Part shown: piece by piece, positions 36,409 through 46,478 of the stretch
Layout of the letters: every line of letters begins with the position of its first letter
Numbering within the stretch: the first letter of the stretch is position 1
Source of the DNA: Altererythrobacter sp.
GTDB taxonomy: Bacteria; Pseudomonadota; Alphaproteobacteria; Sphingomonadales; Sphingomonadaceae
Direction of reading: 5' to 3'
Assembly (NCBI GenBank): GCA_016793865.1
Contig: JAEULJ010000003.1
Coordinates: 1 to 64,000, forward strand
DNA: 64,000 nt
Translations under genes and position numbers: made by a program
Notes under the pieces: generated by a model
The model's database searches: none
What the model was told of the DNA's origin: nothing
The model's input: only the letters and a program-made list of their open reading frames with translations

Positions 36409-37758
36409 TTACCGGAAAGCGGTGATCCGGCCGCTATCGTCCAGCACATAGAGCACCGAATTCGCCACAACCGGTGGCAGGCTGATCGGCTGCTTGAGGT
36501 CAGTGAACAGGCTGGTCGATCCGTCGATGGGACTGACCCGCCATATCTCGCCGCGCGAATTGACGGTCCACAGCGAATCACCGGCCAGCACCGGCCCCTG
36601 CCAGAAGATTGGCCCCTTCTTGTCTTCCTCGTCGCGATAGCGGGCAAGCTGGGCGATCCACCTCACCTTGCCGCTGGCCCGCGCGATGGCGAGAAGACGC
36701 GCGTCGTCGGTGAGGGTGAAGATCCAGTCACCCGAAAGCGCCGGGGTCGAAATCCCGGCGAGATTGAGTTCCCATATGCGTTGGCCGGTGACGAGCTCAT
36801 AAGCAGCCATGCGCCCGCCCTGGCCCAGCGCATACACCCGCCCGGAATCGATGATCGGATCCGCATCGATGTCTGTCAGAGCACCGACGGTGGTCGAGAT
36901 GTTGGTCCGCGCCAGCGCATCCGCCCACAGCGTGCGCCCGTTCTCATAGCGATAGGCGATGAGTTCACCCGAACTGAAGCCGGCGATGACCGTGCCCTGC
37001 CCCGCGGCAGGAGCGGCCACGCCGAAAACGCCGGAGGCAGCTGTGGAAGCCGACTCCTGCCATTGCAGCTGCCCGCTCGCGGCATCGAGCGCGACGATCT
37101 GGTTGTCCTGCGTCATGACGTAGATGGAGCCGAAATCGACCGTTGGCGATCCACGTAGCGGGCCGGCGGGCTTGACCTTCCATACGCTCACCCCGGTCGC
37201 CGCATCCAGAGCCTCGACCTCGCCGGTGCCATCGGTCACATAGACCCTTCCATCGGCGTAGCTTACGCCGCCACCGAAGACCGCCGAGCGCAGATCGCGG
37301 TCGACCGCGGGCGTGTGAGTCCAGACACTGGCCCCGCTCGCCGCGTCGAAGGCACTGACCACGCCGTCGCTGCCGACCGCATAGAGCCGGCCCCCGCCGA
37401 TCACGGGCGCTGCCGCGATCCGCATGCGATTGGTGGCGGCGGCAACCTGGGCGGTCCAGGCGCGTTGCGGCGTCGCGGGAAGAGCGAAATGACCCGCCGA
37501 CTTGCTCGCCGACCCCCCAGGCTGGGCCCAGGCTTCGTTGGCCTGCGCCGCCGGCAGGGAAATTGTCACCGCCGCCAGTTCCGGATCGACCTTGGCCCCA
37601 CTCTCGATGCGCGACAGGATAGGCTGCCGGTCACCGACCGTGGGCGTACTCTTCTTGTCACCCTTGCCGAACAAGCCACCCGCGCAGGCGGCAAGGCTGA
37701 GGGCGAGTGCCGTGGACGTGGCAATTCGGATGGATGTGCGAAAGCGAAGGCCCGTCAT
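36409..37758 (-). CDS. bamB: Outer-membrane assembly lipoprotein, PQQ-type beta-propeller (BamB)
   Basis: 449 aa. The N-terminus has a signal with lipobox LAACAGG. The rest is a beta-propeller of repeated WD/PQQ-like blades, each with an ALDAASG- or VSAFDAASGAS-type motif followed by W (VWTHTP, VWKVKP, LQWQES, IWELNL, VRWIAQ). It matches the BamB component of the BAM complex, which helps insert beta-barrel proteins. The gene upstream encodes its usual YfgM-like partner, 22 nt away. In many genomes der follows; here the convergent gshA follows instead. Confidence 0.93.
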   Translation of the reverse strand: MTGLRFRTSIRIATSTALALSLAACAGGLFGKGDKKSTPTVGDRQPILSRIESGAKVDPELAAVTISLPAAQANEAWAQPGGSASKSAGHFALPATPQRAWTAQVAAATNRMRIAAAPVIGGGRLYAVGSDGVVSAFDAASGASVWTHTPAVDRDLRSAVFGGGVSYADGRVYVTDGTGEVEALDAATGVSVWKVKPAGPLRGSPTVDFGSIYVMTQDNQIVALDAASGQLQWQESASTAASGVFGVAAPAAGQGTVIAGFSSGELIAYRYENGRTLWADALARTNISTTVGALTDIDADPIIDSGRVYALGQGGRMAAYELVTGQRIWELNLAGISTPALSGDWIFTLTDDARLLAIARASGKVRWIAQLARYRDEEDKKGPIFWQGPVLAGDSLWTVNSRGEIWRVSPIDGSTSLFTDLKQPISLPPVVANSVLYVLDDSGRITAFR

Positions 37759-37780
37759 CGGCGAGAATCCCTACTTGAGG

Positions 37781-38584
37781 TCAGGCAGCCGGCGGCCGAG
37801 CCGGTGCGGGCGCGGTTGCCTCACCGGGTTGCTGGCGCTGCTGCTGGAGGAACTTGTCCACGTCCGGAATCGCATCGACGCCCAGCACGCCCGCCATCTG
37901 GCGCGCGCGAGAGCGGATGGGATCGGGCACGGAAGTGCTGCGGGCAATCTCGGCGAAAAGCCTTCCGGCTTCCGCCCGCTTGCCTTGGTCGAGGTATGCC
38001 ATCGCGACCAGCTCTCCGGCGCTGCCGAACCACGGGCTGTCAGGGCGCGCCAAGGGGCCGAGCCGCTCGACGACACGGCCCTTGTCCATGCCATCGTAGT
38101 CCAGCGCCACAAGCCGAAGTTTCGCAAGATCGCGCATGGCGGCCGGGGCGGAGCCATTGGCCGCGAGCGCTTCGAGCTGGGCGCGCGCTTCGTTCAGATT
38201 GCCCTGCTCCGCAGCCGCGCCGGCGGCGATCAGCCGCGCGCTCGCCGCCGGTCCATCCGCCCCGTTTGCCGCCAAAGCGGTGGCGGCCGTGGCCGCGGCA
38301 GCCGGATCTCCCGCCTGCGACTTGTCTAGGGCGACGATCACAGCCTCTGATTCACCTTCGAGCCCTGTGTTCTGGCGACTGTTCCAGAAAAGATAGCCGC
38401 CGAAGCCCAGCACCAGCACGGCCGCGCCGATCAGGAGCTGGAGCCCGTAACGCTTCCCGAAGCCGCTGAGGTCATCCTGGCGCACGGCATCGTCCACCTC
38501 GCGCAGGAGCGCCTCTTCCTCGGCGGCGCGGCGGCGAGCGAGCGTTTCCTCGCGGATTCGGTTGGGGTCGGTTGGCAGGGCCAC
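37781..38584 (-). CDS. Tetratricopeptide-like membrane protein (YfgM family)
   Basis: 267 aa. A charged cytosolic segment (residues 1-45, RIREETLARRRAAEEEALLREVDDAVRQDD) precedes one transmembrane helix (about 48-67, LLIGAAVLVLGFGGYLFW). A periplasmic TPR-like, Ala-rich domain follows to a Pro/Gln-rich end. This is the standard layout of YfgM, a periplasmic chaperone associated with SecYEG and the envelope stress system, encoded next to bamB. Good family match by layout and context rather than by a single motif. Confidence 0.88.
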   Translation of the reverse strand: MALPTDPNRIREETLARRRAAEEEALLREVDDAVRQDDLSGFGKRYGLQLLIGAAVLVLGFGGYLFWNSRQNTGLEGESEAVIVALDKSQAGDPAAAATAATALAANGADGPAASARLIAAGAAAEQGNLNEARAQLEALAANGSAPAAMRDLAKLRLVALDYDGMDKGRVVERLGPLARPDSPWFGSAGELVAMAYLDQGKRAEAGRLFAEIARSTSVPDPIRSRARQMAGVLGVDAIPDVDKFLQQQRQQPGEATAPAPARPPAA

Positions 38585-38732
38585 GGTCTCTCGTCAGTCT
38601 GAAAAAGCTGGGTCGGTGCGCGTCTTTAGGTTCCGGATGGGAACAGTTCAATGGCCCGTGGCGGCAACCCACGGTCATCGCGAATTGATGGGTCGGCCTG
38701 AGTGAACCGCCGCTGAAAGAGCGGTTTGGGGA

Positions 38733-39878
38733 TCAGATCGTATCCCTCCGCATGGCGCTGGCGTAAAGCCGGCGGTAGGCCGCGATCATCGCCGCGGGAT
38801 CGCGCTCGGCCACCGCTCGAGCGCGATTGCCCGCGCCGATCCGCTCTCGCAGGATATCGTCCATCGTGAGCGTGTGCATGGCCGCGCGAAGCGCACTCTC
38901 GTCTCCGGCCCTGGCGATGAGAACCGCATTCTCGGGTGTCAGGCTTACCGCAAGCTCGCCCGTCTCGAAGCCGGCCACTGCCTTGCCTGCGCCCATGGCC
39001 GCCAACGCCGCCTGCGGCAGCGGCTCCGCTGGCCCCGTGACGACGACGAGATCGGACAGGCGGATCAGAACCCCCGGATCGGCGAGCTCGGACACGATAT
39101 GCAGACGGGCGTCCAGTCCGCGCCGCGCGGCCTGTGTGGCGAGGGTCGCCGCACCAGGCCCTGCGCCTGAGACCACCAGATGCCAGTGCGGCTCGACGTC
39201 CTCCAGTGCCTTGAGGAGAAGCTCCACAGGCTCGCTCCCATCCATCCGCGCAATGCAGCCGATCCACCGCTCTCCGGGGCGCTTGAGCAGGCGGGGGATG
39301 GCATTCTTCTTCGCCCCTGGCCGTCGATCCTGCACATGGGCGCCGTCGCGGATCAGCTTGACCCGGCCAAGCGGTTGTTGCCAGCGGACAAGTGCCTCGC
39401 CCTCCATCAGCTCGGTGGGCACCACCAGCCCGGCCGTCTTCCCCAGGCCGATGCGGCGATACCATGTGCTTGCGATCCGCGCCCGCTGGCGGGGCGTTTC
39501 ATCGCTTCCGTCCTCGTGGTGAATAAGCGGTGGCAGGCCGTGCATCTGCGAGAACAGCGTATGCGCCAGCGCGGCATCGACCGCGCCCCAGCCATAAGTC
39601 AGCACCAGGTGATAATCGACCATGGACTGGGCGACTTTCTGCAATCTGCCCGGAAGCGGGAGCCCCGACAGCGCGTGAAACCGCTCCAGCCTCTCGACAG
39701 GAACGCCGCGAGCGACGCCCTCAAGCGCACCCCAGCGACCGTCCGCGCTGACCAGCGAGTGCCGCAGCCGCGCGCCAAAGGCGTCGATTATGCGCGCGCA
39801 GCGCTCGGCCTGCGGATCTCCTGCCGCCAAAGTGCCGAGGATGTGGAGAACCCGCGGGCTTCCCGGCTTGCCGCTCAT
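38733..39878 (-). CDS. Glycosyltransferase (GT-B fold, family 1/4-like)
   Basis: 381 aa. N-terminal acceptor half (RVLHILGTLAAGDPQAERCARII) and C-terminal donor half with RWIGCIARMDGSEPVELLLKAL, LVVSGAGPGAATL, LHIVSELADPGVLIRLSDLVVVTG and PAEPLPQAALAAMGAGKAVAG. The last includes the E-x7-E donor-phosphate motif in a modified form. The sugar and acceptor are unknown. It starts with ATGA overlap on the stop of the alpha/beta hydrolase gene, so both are co-translated. A 148-nt gap follows. Confidence 0.85.
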   Translation of the reverse strand: MSGKPGSPRVLHILGTLAAGDPQAERCARIIDAFGARLRHSLVSADGRWGALEGVARGVPVERLERFHALSGLPLPGRLQKVAQSMVDYHLVLTYGWGAVDAALAHTLFSQMHGLPPLIHHEDGSDETPRQRARIASTWYRRIGLGKTAGLVVPTELMEGEALVRWQQPLGRVKLIRDGAHVQDRRPGAKKNAIPRLLKRPGERWIGCIARMDGSEPVELLLKALEDVEPHWHLVVSGAGPGAATLATQAARRGLDARLHIVSELADPGVLIRLSDLVVVTGPAEPLPQAALAAMGAGKAVAGFETGELAVSLTPENAVLIARAGDESALRAAMHTLTMDDILRERIGAGNRARAVAERDPAAMIAAYRRLYASAMRRDTI

Positions 39879-40753
39879 GCCGCCTCTGACAGCATGGCGT
39901 CGATCGCGGCACGGACCGGAGGCTCGTCGAGCGTGGGCGCGTGGCCCACGCCGGCTACGGTGATCGTGCGCGCGCCCGGCAGCGCCTCGGCCATGCGTGA
40001 GAGCGTGTCCTGCGACAGGATGCTGGACAATTCTCCCCTCACCAGCACTGCCGGCCTACCCGCAAGGGCGCGGAGCATTGGCCACAGATCCACCGGCACC
40101 GCCGCGCCGACATCGGCGAAGATCGGCTCGGCGATCTTCATGTCGTAGTCGAAGGCGATGCGGCCATTGCTGACCAGGACCATGGTTCGCTTGGCCATCG
40201 CCAGCCAGTCCGGCAGATCGAAGCCGGGATTGCTCTCGCCATGCACCTCGGCGAGCGCCCGTGCGGCGTGCACCCAGGTGGGGAAACTGCCGCCCTGACC
40301 CACATATTCCTTGATCTTCTCGATACCCCCGGGCTCGACTACGGGCCCGACATCATTGAGGACCACCCCCGCGATACGCTCGCTCCCCAGCGCGGCCAGC
40401 CCCATCGTGATGAGCCCGCCCATCGAGGTGCCCACCGAAACGAAGCGCTCGATCTCCTCCTGAGCCAGCAACGCCAGGACATCGCTCACATAGGTCGGCA
40501 CGGCATAGGTCGAAGGATCGGGAGCATAAGCGCTGCGGCCACGCCCGCGCATCTCGGGGACCAGCACTCGCCGCCCGCTGGTGGCGGCGATATGCGGCGC
40601 CAGCGCCTCGAAGTCGCGCGCGTTGCGGGTCAGCCCATGCAGGCAGATGACCGGCACGCCGCCCCCGGGGGCGGAGGGAAGGTAATCCCGGAAATGCAGT
40701 GTCAGTCCGTCGGCGCTGCGCCAGTACTGATGTGTGTATGGCTTCTCGGTCAC
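39875..40753 (-). CDS. Alpha/beta-fold hydrolase
   Basis: 292 aa. Canonical hydrolase elements are VICLHGLTRNARDFEALAPH, the catalytic Ser in GTSMGGLITM, the Asp region (VRGELSSILSQ, with the acid less clear) and the His in GVGHAPTLDEP. GTG at 40753 is the start giving the expected N-terminus (MTEKPYTHQYWRSADGLTLHFRDY). The substrate is unknown; it is coupled to a glycosyltransferase gene and divergent from selO, 77 nt away. Confidence 0.87.
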   Translation of the reverse strand: MTEKPYTHQYWRSADGLTLHFRDYLPSAPGGGVPVICLHGLTRNARDFEALAPHIAATSGRRVLVPEMRGRGRSAYAPDPSTYAVPTYVSDVLALLAQEEIERFVSVGTSMGGLITMGLAALGSERIAGVVLNDVGPVVEPGGIEKIKEYVGQGGSFPTWVHAARALAEVHGESNPGFDLPDWLAMAKRTMVLVSNGRIAFDYDMKIAEPIFADVGAAVPVDLWPMLRALAGRPAVLVRGELSSILSQDTLSRMAEALPGARTITVAGVGHAPTLDEPPVRAAIDAMLSEAA

Positions 40754-40830
40754 GGCGGGCGGGCAGACTCGTGCTGTGCAGCAAGGCGACGCCCCTTGCG
40801 CCGCTCCTCTTGCCGCCTCACTATCGCGGG

Positions 40831-42240
40831 ATGCGCGGCGAACCGCAACCTGCACCGAGCTATCGGCCCGACACACCGATCGTAGCCCTGTCGCAGTGGC
40901 TGGCCGACCGCGTTGCGCCAGCGCAATTTCCCGAGGCGATCCTGCGTTTCCGCAACACCCGTCACGTGGAAACGATCGGGCTGGATACGAGCGACGAGCA
41001 CGAGTGGCTCCGCCATTTTGCGCGGTTCGAGGCACTCCCCGGCAATTTGCCCGAGCCCTTGGCGCTCCGCTACCACGGCCATCAGTTCCGCGTGTATAAT
41101 CCCGACATAGGCGACGGGCGCGGCTTCCTGTTCGCTCAGCAGCGTGACGGTGCCGGCCGCCTGCTCGACCTCGGCACCAAGGGATCGGGGCGCACACCGT
41201 GGAGCCGCGACGGCGACGGGCGGCTGACGCTGAAGGGCGCGGTAAGGGAAATCCTGGCGACGGAGATGCTCGAGGCGCTGGGGGTCGACACCTCCAAGAC
41301 CTTCAGCGTGATCGAGACCGGTGAAGCGCTCGTGCGGGGCGACGAGCCCAGCCCGACGCGCTCCGCAGTGCTCACTCGCCTGAGCCACGGCCATATCCGC
41401 ATCGGCAGCTTCCAGCGCCTGCTCGCGCTCGAGCAACGGGACCACATGGCCGAACTCGTCGCCTATTGCCTGGCGCAGTTCCCCGGCCCGCTACCGCCCG
41501 AGGATGCTCCGGCGCGCGATGAACCGGCGGTGCGGCTCATGCACCAGGTGGTCGAGCGGCTCGCCGATCTGGCCGCAAGCTGGATGGTCGCCGGTTTCGT
41601 CCACGGTGTGCTCAACACCGACAACATGAACATCAGCGGTGAGAGCTTCGACTACGGACCGTGGCGCTTCCTGCCGCGCTGGGATCCGGCCTTCACCGCC
41701 GCCTACTTCGATCATGGGGGCCTTTATGCCTTCGGTCGCCAGCCCGAGGCGCTGCACTGGAACTGCGGGCAGCTCGCGGTGGCGTTGCGGATGCTAGCCG
41801 ATGCTCCGCCGTTGATAGCGGCGCTCGATCGATTCGGGCCGTTGTACATGGCCGCGATCGGGCGGCGCTGGTGCTGGCGGCTCGGAGTAGCCAGCCGCGG
41901 GGTCGATGCGGACGCGGCGCTCGTCGCAGCCGGTGAGCGCGCGATGGTCGAGAGTGGCGAGCAGCCCGACAGTTTCTTCTTCCGGCATCACGGCGGCAGG
42001 GCGGGTGGCGACGAAATCGGCGGGGGCCTCGCCGCATACGAGCTCCTTGTGCGGGATCATCCCTACTGGGCAGGGACGGGGCCGCAAACGATGCTGATAG
42101 ACGAGGTGGAGGCGATCTGGGCAGCTATCGCCGAGCGCGACGACTGGGCTCCACTCGAGGCGAAGGTCACGGCTATCCGCCGGATGGGCGAAGCCCACGG
42201 ACCGCCACCACCACCGGCAGGGCGCAACGCCACGAATTGA
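40831..42240 (+). CDS. selO: Protein adenylyltransferase SelO (YdiU/UPF0061)
   Basis: 469-aa pseudokinase-fold enzyme that AMPylates proteins, linked to redox homeostasis. Signatures are YHGHQFRVYNPDIGDGRGFLFAQ, LDLGTKGSGRTPWSRDGDGRLTLKGAVREIL, GEALVRGDEP, SHGHIRIGSFQ, FVHGVLNTDNMNISGESFDYGPW and a C-terminal metal-site stretch. The long upstream in-frame reading overlaps the divergent hydrolase gene and is not used; ATG 40831 gives the usual start region. It is followed closely by an aldehyde dehydrogenase gene. Confidence 0.96.
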   Translation: MRGEPQPAPSYRPDTPIVALSQWLADRVAPAQFPEAILRFRNTRHVETIGLDTSDEHEWLRHFARFEALPGNLPEPLALRYHGHQFRVYNPDIGDGRGFLFAQQRDGAGRLLDLGTKGSGRTPWSRDGDGRLTLKGAVREILATEMLEALGVDTSKTFSVIETGEALVRGDEPSPTRSAVLTRLSHGHIRIGSFQRLLALEQRDHMAELVAYCLAQFPGPLPPEDAPARDEPAVRLMHQVVERLADLAASWMVAGFVHGVLNTDNMNISGESFDYGPWRFLPRWDPAFTAAYFDHGGLYAFGRQPEALHWNCGQLAVALRMLADAPPLIAALDRFGPLYMAAIGRRWCWRLGVASRGVDADAALVAAGERAMVESGEQPDSFFFRHHGGRAGGDEIGGGLAAYELLVRDHPYWAGTGPQTMLIDEVEAIWAAIAERDDWAPLEAKVTAIRRMGEAHGPPPPPAGRNATN

Positions 42241-42296
42241 CGCCCCGCCGCGCAGCGCCCACATCGCCAGCGAACAACCAGCTAAGAGTAGACCGG

Positions 42297-43751
42297 GTGC
42301 CAGACGAGATCGTATCCTTCGAACCCGCCACGGGCGCCGAATTATGGCGCGGCGAAATTGGCGACGTGACGGCGGCTGTCGCCATCGCCCGCGAGGCTGC
42401 GGGGGGCTGGGCCCGCGAATCGCAAACCCGGCGCATCGAACTGGTCCGCCGTTTCGCCAACCAGGTGCGAAAGCAGGCCGAACCTTTCGCGGAGTTGATC
42501 GCACGAGAGACAGGCAAGCCACTTTGGGAGGCACGCACCGAGGTCGAGGCGGTGATCGGCAAGGTCGAGATTTCCATCCAGGCCTATGGCGAGCGCACCG
42601 GCTCCAAGAAGCTCGACAGCGCCCTTCAGGGTCAGGCGGGCCTGCGCCACAAGCCTCATGGGGTGATGGCGGTCCTGGGCCCCTACAATTTTCCGGCACA
42701 CCTGCCCAACGGTCACATCGTCCCCGCGCTGATCGCCGGGAACACGGTGGTCTTCAAGCCGAGCGAGAGGACGCCCGCCGTCGGCGCGTTCCTGGTCGAA
42801 TGCTTTCACGCCGCACGAATTCCGGCGGGCGTTGTCCAATGCCTGATCGGGGGCCCTGCCGAAGGCAGGGCCTTGGTGGAGCACCCCGGTGTAGACGGCG
42901 TTCTGTTCACGGGGTCGGCACGCGCCGGGATCGCCATCAATCGCCGGCTGGCGGAGAATCCCGGCAAGATCGTGGCGCTGGAAATGGGCGGCAACAACCC
43001 ATTGGTGGTCCTCGAGACGCCCAAGATCGCCGACGCGGCGGTGCTGGCCGTCCAGTCGGCCTTCACCACCGCCGGCCAGCGCTGCACCGCCGCGCGTCGG
43101 CTGATCGTGCTCGATTCCATGTTCGACAGGCTGATCCCGGCGGTCAAGGCACTGGCCGAACGGATGATCGTGGACGAGCCTTTCGCCGATCCGGCGCCCT
43201 ACATGGGCCCGGTCATCGACAATGAGACCGCCGATCTGCTGATGGAGAGCTTCGTCGAGCTGATATCGCGCGGCGGGACGGCGATACTGCCGATGCGGCG
43301 CCCGCGCGAGGACCGGCCGTTCCTGACTCCGGGACTGATCGATTCCACGGGAATCGCGGACCGGCCCGACATCGAACTCTTCGGCCCGCTGCTCCAGATC
43401 GTCCGCGTGCCCGACCTGGATGCTGCCATCGCGGAGGCCAACGCGACCCGCTATGGCCTCTCCGCATCGCTGATCGGCGGCGGGCCGGACGATTACGAGC
43501 GGTTCTGGAATGAAATCCGCGCCGGTATCATCAACTGGAACCGGCCGACCAATGGCGCGTCCTCGGCAGCACCGTTCGGTGGCGTGGGCCTGTCCGGAAA
43601 CCACCGCCCGGCTGCCTTCTATGCCGCCGACTACTGCGCCTATCCGGTGGCATCGACATCGATGGATCAGCCGCGTGCCACCATTGGCCTTGGCCTGACC
43701 GAAGACGAAGCGCCGGCCGAAGTGTGGATGAAGGGCTCACCCAAGGAATAG
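42297..43751 (+). CDS. astD: N-succinylglutamate-5-semialdehyde dehydrogenase-like aldehyde dehydrogenase
   Basis: 484 aa. NAD(P)+-dependent ALDH with PHGVMAVLGPYNFPAHLPNGHIVPALIAGN, FTGSARAGIAINRRL, the base Glu in VALEMGGNNPLVV and the nucleophile in TTAGQRCTAARR. The MGGNNPL and NRPTNGASSAAPFGG features are typical of AstD of the arginine succinyltransferase pathway. No other ast genes are in the window. The start is read as GTG 42297 (MPDEIVSFEPA); a TTG 20 codons upstream also opens the frame. Confidence 0.85.
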   Translation: MPDEIVSFEPATGAELWRGEIGDVTAAVAIAREAAGGWARESQTRRIELVRRFANQVRKQAEPFAELIARETGKPLWEARTEVEAVIGKVEISIQAYGERTGSKKLDSALQGQAGLRHKPHGVMAVLGPYNFPAHLPNGHIVPALIAGNTVVFKPSERTPAVGAFLVECFHAARIPAGVVQCLIGGPAEGRALVEHPGVDGVLFTGSARAGIAINRRLAENPGKIVALEMGGNNPLVVLETPKIADAAVLAVQSAFTTAGQRCTAARRLIVLDSMFDRLIPAVKALAERMIVDEPFADPAPYMGPVIDNETADLLMESFVELISRGGTAILPMRRPREDRPFLTPGLIDSTGIADRPDIELFGPLLQIVRVPDLDAAIAEANATRYGLSASLIGGGPDDYERFWNEIRAGIINWNRPTNGASSAAPFGGVGLSGNHRPAAFYAADYCAYPVASTSMDQPRATIGLGLTEDEAPAEVWMKGSPKE

Positions 43752-43752
43752 A

Positions 43753-43841
43753 GGCGCCGCCCCTGCCCTTCAGCAGACAGGAACGGCGCCCCTCGCGGCT
43801 CGGTGGAAGCCGCGTTCCCGGCCATGGGTGGGCACGGCCGG
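43753..43841. terminator. Cluster of hairpins between convergent astD and a glycine-zipper gene
   Basis: Three nested or adjacent inverted repeats fill this gap: GGCGCCG/CGGCGCC (43753-43759 and 43784-43790), CGCGGCT/AGCCGCG (43794-43800 and 43808-43814) and CCGGCC/GGCCGG (43818-43823 and 43836-43841). They sit between stops of two converging genes and may end transcription from both sides; no strong T-tract follows. Confidence 0.5.
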
Positions 43842-43863
43842 AAACAGTCAATCGTCCAGGCGG

Positions 43864-44334
43864 TCAGCAACGCACCCCGCGGTCGAGGCTGCGGCCCAGC
43901 AGGGCGCCACCAGCGGCACCGATGACGGCGCCGAGCGTGCGATCCCCGTAGCGGCCCGCGACCTCGCGGCCGAGGAGCGCACCCGCGCCGCCACCCACGA
44001 TCATGCCGGTGGTTCCACTCGAACGGCGGCAGTAATTGTAGTTGGGCGCGTTGTTGTAATAGCCGCGCGGAGGATACGCCTGGCCGCGGTAGCCGGGATA
44101 ATTGCCATAGCGGTCGTAGCCACGGTTATCGCGATAGTCGCGGCGACCATGGTCGCCACGGCGGTCATAGCGATCATCGCGGTCACCATAGGCGACGGCT
44201 GTCATGCCGAGCGCCGTTGCGGGCGTGGTCGCCACCGGAGCCGGAGTAATCGACACAGCGGAGGCAGGTGCGGCCAGCGTCATGCCGCCAGCGGCCAGCG
44301 CCAGGGAGACCGAGCGGAGGGTTGCGGAAAACAT
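43864..44334 (-). CDS. Secreted glycine-zipper protein, Tyr/Arg/Asp-rich
   Basis: 156 aa with a signal peptide (MFSATLRSVSLALAAGGMTLAAPASA). A middle region very rich in Tyr, Asp, Arg and Gly (DRDDRYDRRGDHGRRDYRD) precedes a glycine-zipper 2TM-type domain (IVGGGAGALLGREVAG, AVIGAAGGALLGRSLDRG). ATG 44334 has a strong AAAGGAGAAAG ribosome-binding site, giving a start that matches the signal peptide. Glycine-zipper proteins associate with the outer membrane or periplasm; the function here is unknown. Confidence 0.88.
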   Translation of the reverse strand: MFSATLRSVSLALAAGGMTLAAPASAVSITPAPVATTPATALGMTAVAYGDRDDRYDRRGDHGRRDYRDNRGYDRYGNYPGYRGQAYPPRGYYNNAPNYNYCRRSSGTTGMIVGGGAGALLGREVAGRYGDRTLGAVIGAAGGALLGRSLDRGVRC

Positions 44335-44502
44335 GGACTTTCTCCTTTCGTCATCGGCGGCCAAGGCTTGTTTGCCTTCGTCACGCATTCATCTTTAGGT
44401 CTCATTTCCTGAACAGAGTGCAACGCGACTGTCAGGTTCAAGATTTGCGACGAAGCGAGCCGTGGCGGGGTGCGAAGCGAGCGGTTGCCAGCGCTCCTCG
44501 CC

Positions 44503-45414
44503 ATGCGTAGCGCCCGGCGAATGCCGGACGGGTCGCCTTCTCAGCAGCGCAGCGGATGGGCGCCGGCGATCGGCGCCTATCTGATCTGGGGCTTCCTGCC
44601 GCTCTACCTGATCCTGGTGCGCGCCGTGCCGGCGTTCGAGTTCGTGGCCTGGCGCATCATCTGGACGTTACCGATCTGCCTCGTGATCGTTGCCATTCGT
44701 GGTCAGCGGCCCGATGTCCGCGCTGCCTTCGCGGATCGCCGGGCGCTTGGTTGGCTCGCGCTCAGCAGCGCGCTGATCGGCGTCAACTGGCTGGTCTATG
44801 TCTGGGCAATCCAGAACGGCCAGGTCTATGCGGCCAGCCTGGGCTATTACATCAACCCGCTGATCAATGTGCTGCTCGGGACTTTGCTGCTTGGCGAGCG
44901 CCTGACGCGCGCGCAGTGGGTCGCGGTGGGCATCGCAGGCGTTGGGGTCGCCATGCTTATCGACAGCGCCTTCTCCACCTTGTGGATCAGCCTGACGCTG
45001 GCGGTCACCTTCGGCAGCTACGGCCTGGTCCGCAAGCGGGTCACGGTCGGGGCGCTGCCGGGGTTGACTATTGAATCGGCGCTGCTGCTTATCCCCTCGC
45101 TGGCACTGGCCGGCTGGTATGCGGCGACGCGCGGCTCGGCCTTCTTCGTCTCACCCGCGCTGAGCGCGGCCATCATCCTGGGAGGGTTCGTCACGGCGAT
45201 CCCGCTGCTGCTGTTCGCCATCGCGGCCCGGCGGATGCCCTATTCCACGCTCGGCTTCTTCCAGTTTCTCGCGCCCAGCATCGTGTTCGTTCTGGGGCTG
45301 ACGGTGTTCGAACAGCCGCTTCAACCCGCTCAGGCAGCGTGCTTCGCCTTCATCTGGCTGGCGGCGGCAATCTTCGTTTGGGACCTCGTCAGGCGCTCAC
45401 GAGCCGCCAGTTGA
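44503..45414 (+). CDS. EamA/RarD-family membrane transporter
   Basis: About 300 aa, ten hydrophobic helices in two related halves. The RarD-type signature is [36 protein letters not shown], and [37 protein letters not shown] matches the family's internal repeat. RarD was linked to chloramphenicol sensitivity in E. coli, but the substrate is uncertain. The start may be ATG 44503 or ATG 44521; none has a good ribosome-binding site. Its end overlaps the convergent pyrC by 26 nt. Confidence 0.87.
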   Translation: MRSARRMPDGSPSQQRSGWAPAIGAYLIWGFLPLYLILVRAVPAFEFVAWRIIWTLPICLVIVAIRGQRPDVRAAFADRRALGWLALSSALIGVNWLVYVWAIQNGQVYAASLGYYINPLINVLLGTLLLGERLTRAQWVAVGIAGVGVAMLIDSAFSTLWISLTLAVTFGSYGLVRKRVTVGALPGLTIESALLLIPSLALAGWYAATRGSAFFVSPALSAAIILGGFVTAIPLLLFAIAARRMPYSTLGFFQFLAPSIVFVLGLTVFEQPLQPAQAACFAFIWLAAAIFVWDLVRRSRAAS

Positions 45415-46438
45415 GCGTGTCCCCGGCGTGGAATGGCACGATCGACGCTTCGCCACCCTCGATCTCTGCCGGAACTGCGGCTGGAAGCCGCTCCAGCGTG
45501 ACGACCCCTTCGTTCAGCGGCAGACCGTAGAACCGTGCGCCGTGCTCGCTCGCGAAACCCTCGAATCGGTCCAGCGCACCCTCCTCCTCGAAAACCTGGA
45601 GATAGCTTTCGAGCGCGAAGGGCGCGTTAAAGATGCCGGCACAGCCGCAGGCCGCTTCCTTGGCATGGCGGTGATGCGGCGCACTGTCGGTGCCCAGGAA
45701 GAACTTCGGACTGCCGGAGGTCGCTGCGGCGCGAAGCGCCAGGCGGTGTGTCTCCCGCTTGGCGACAGGCAGGCAATACATGTGCGGCCGGATGCCGCCG
45801 GCCAGCATCGCATTTCGGTTGATGTGGAGGTGCTGAGGCGTGATCGTGGCGGCCACGTTGGTGCCCGCACCCTGCACGAACTGTACCGCCTCGGCGGTGG
45901 TAACGTGCTCGAAGATCACCTTGAGGACTGGCAGCCGCGCGACCAGCGGGGCGAGTTCGCGGTCGATGAACACCGCCTCGCGGTCGAAAATGTCCACTTC
46001 GGCCCCGGTCACCTCGCCGTGAACGCACAGCGGCATTCCGATGGCGGCCATCCGCTCCAAGACTGGCATGATGCGGGCGATATCGGTCACACCGGAAGCG
46101 GAATTGGTCGTGGCCCCCGCGGGATAGAGCTTGGCGGCCGTCAGCACGCCACCGGCGAATCCCGCCGCGATATCGTCCGGGTCGGTGTCGTCGGTCAGAT
46201 ATGCCGTCATCAAGGGCTCGAAAGGCACACCTTCGGGCACCGCGGCCCCAATCCGCTCGCGATAGCCGGCAGCGATCGCGCTGGTGGTCACCGGCGGCGA
46301 AAGGTTGGGCATCACGATCGCCCGGGCGAACTGACGCGCGGTCCACGGAACCACGGCGCGCATGGTCGCCCCGTCACGGAAATGCAGGTGCAGGTCGTCA
46401 GGCCGGCGGATGGTGAGCGTGTCGGGAGCAGGAGCCAT
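45389..46438 (-). CDS. pyrC: Dihydroorotase
   Basis: 349 aa, homodimeric (E. coli-type) dihydroorotase of pyrimidine biosynthesis, a zinc amidohydrolase. Metal ligands are visible: HLHFRDG, the carboxylated lysine region [25 protein letters not shown] and the Asp in GTDSAPH. Start ATG 46438 ([20 protein letters not shown]). It diverges from ygfZ with 40 nt between starts. The pyrE gene at the right end of this window belongs to the same pathway. Confidence 0.96.
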   Translation of the reverse strand: MAPAPDTLTIRRPDDLHLHFRDGATMRAVVPWTARQFARAIVMPNLSPPVTTSAIAAGYRERIGAAVPEGVPFEPLMTAYLTDDTDPDDIAAGFAGGVLTAAKLYPAGATTNSASGVTDIARIMPVLERMAAIGMPLCVHGEVTGAEVDIFDREAVFIDRELAPLVARLPVLKVIFEHVTTAEAVQFVQGAGTNVAATITPQHLHINRNAMLAGGIRPHMYCLPVAKRETHRLALRAAATSGSPKFFLGTDSAPHHRHAKEAACGCAGIFNAPFALESYLQVFEEEGALDRFEGFASEHGARFYGLPLNEGVVTLERLPAAVPAEIEGGEASIVPFHAGDTLNWRLVSA

Positions 46439-46478
46439 TGAGCGTTGCCTATGCCGCGCGGCCACCTATCTGTCACCC

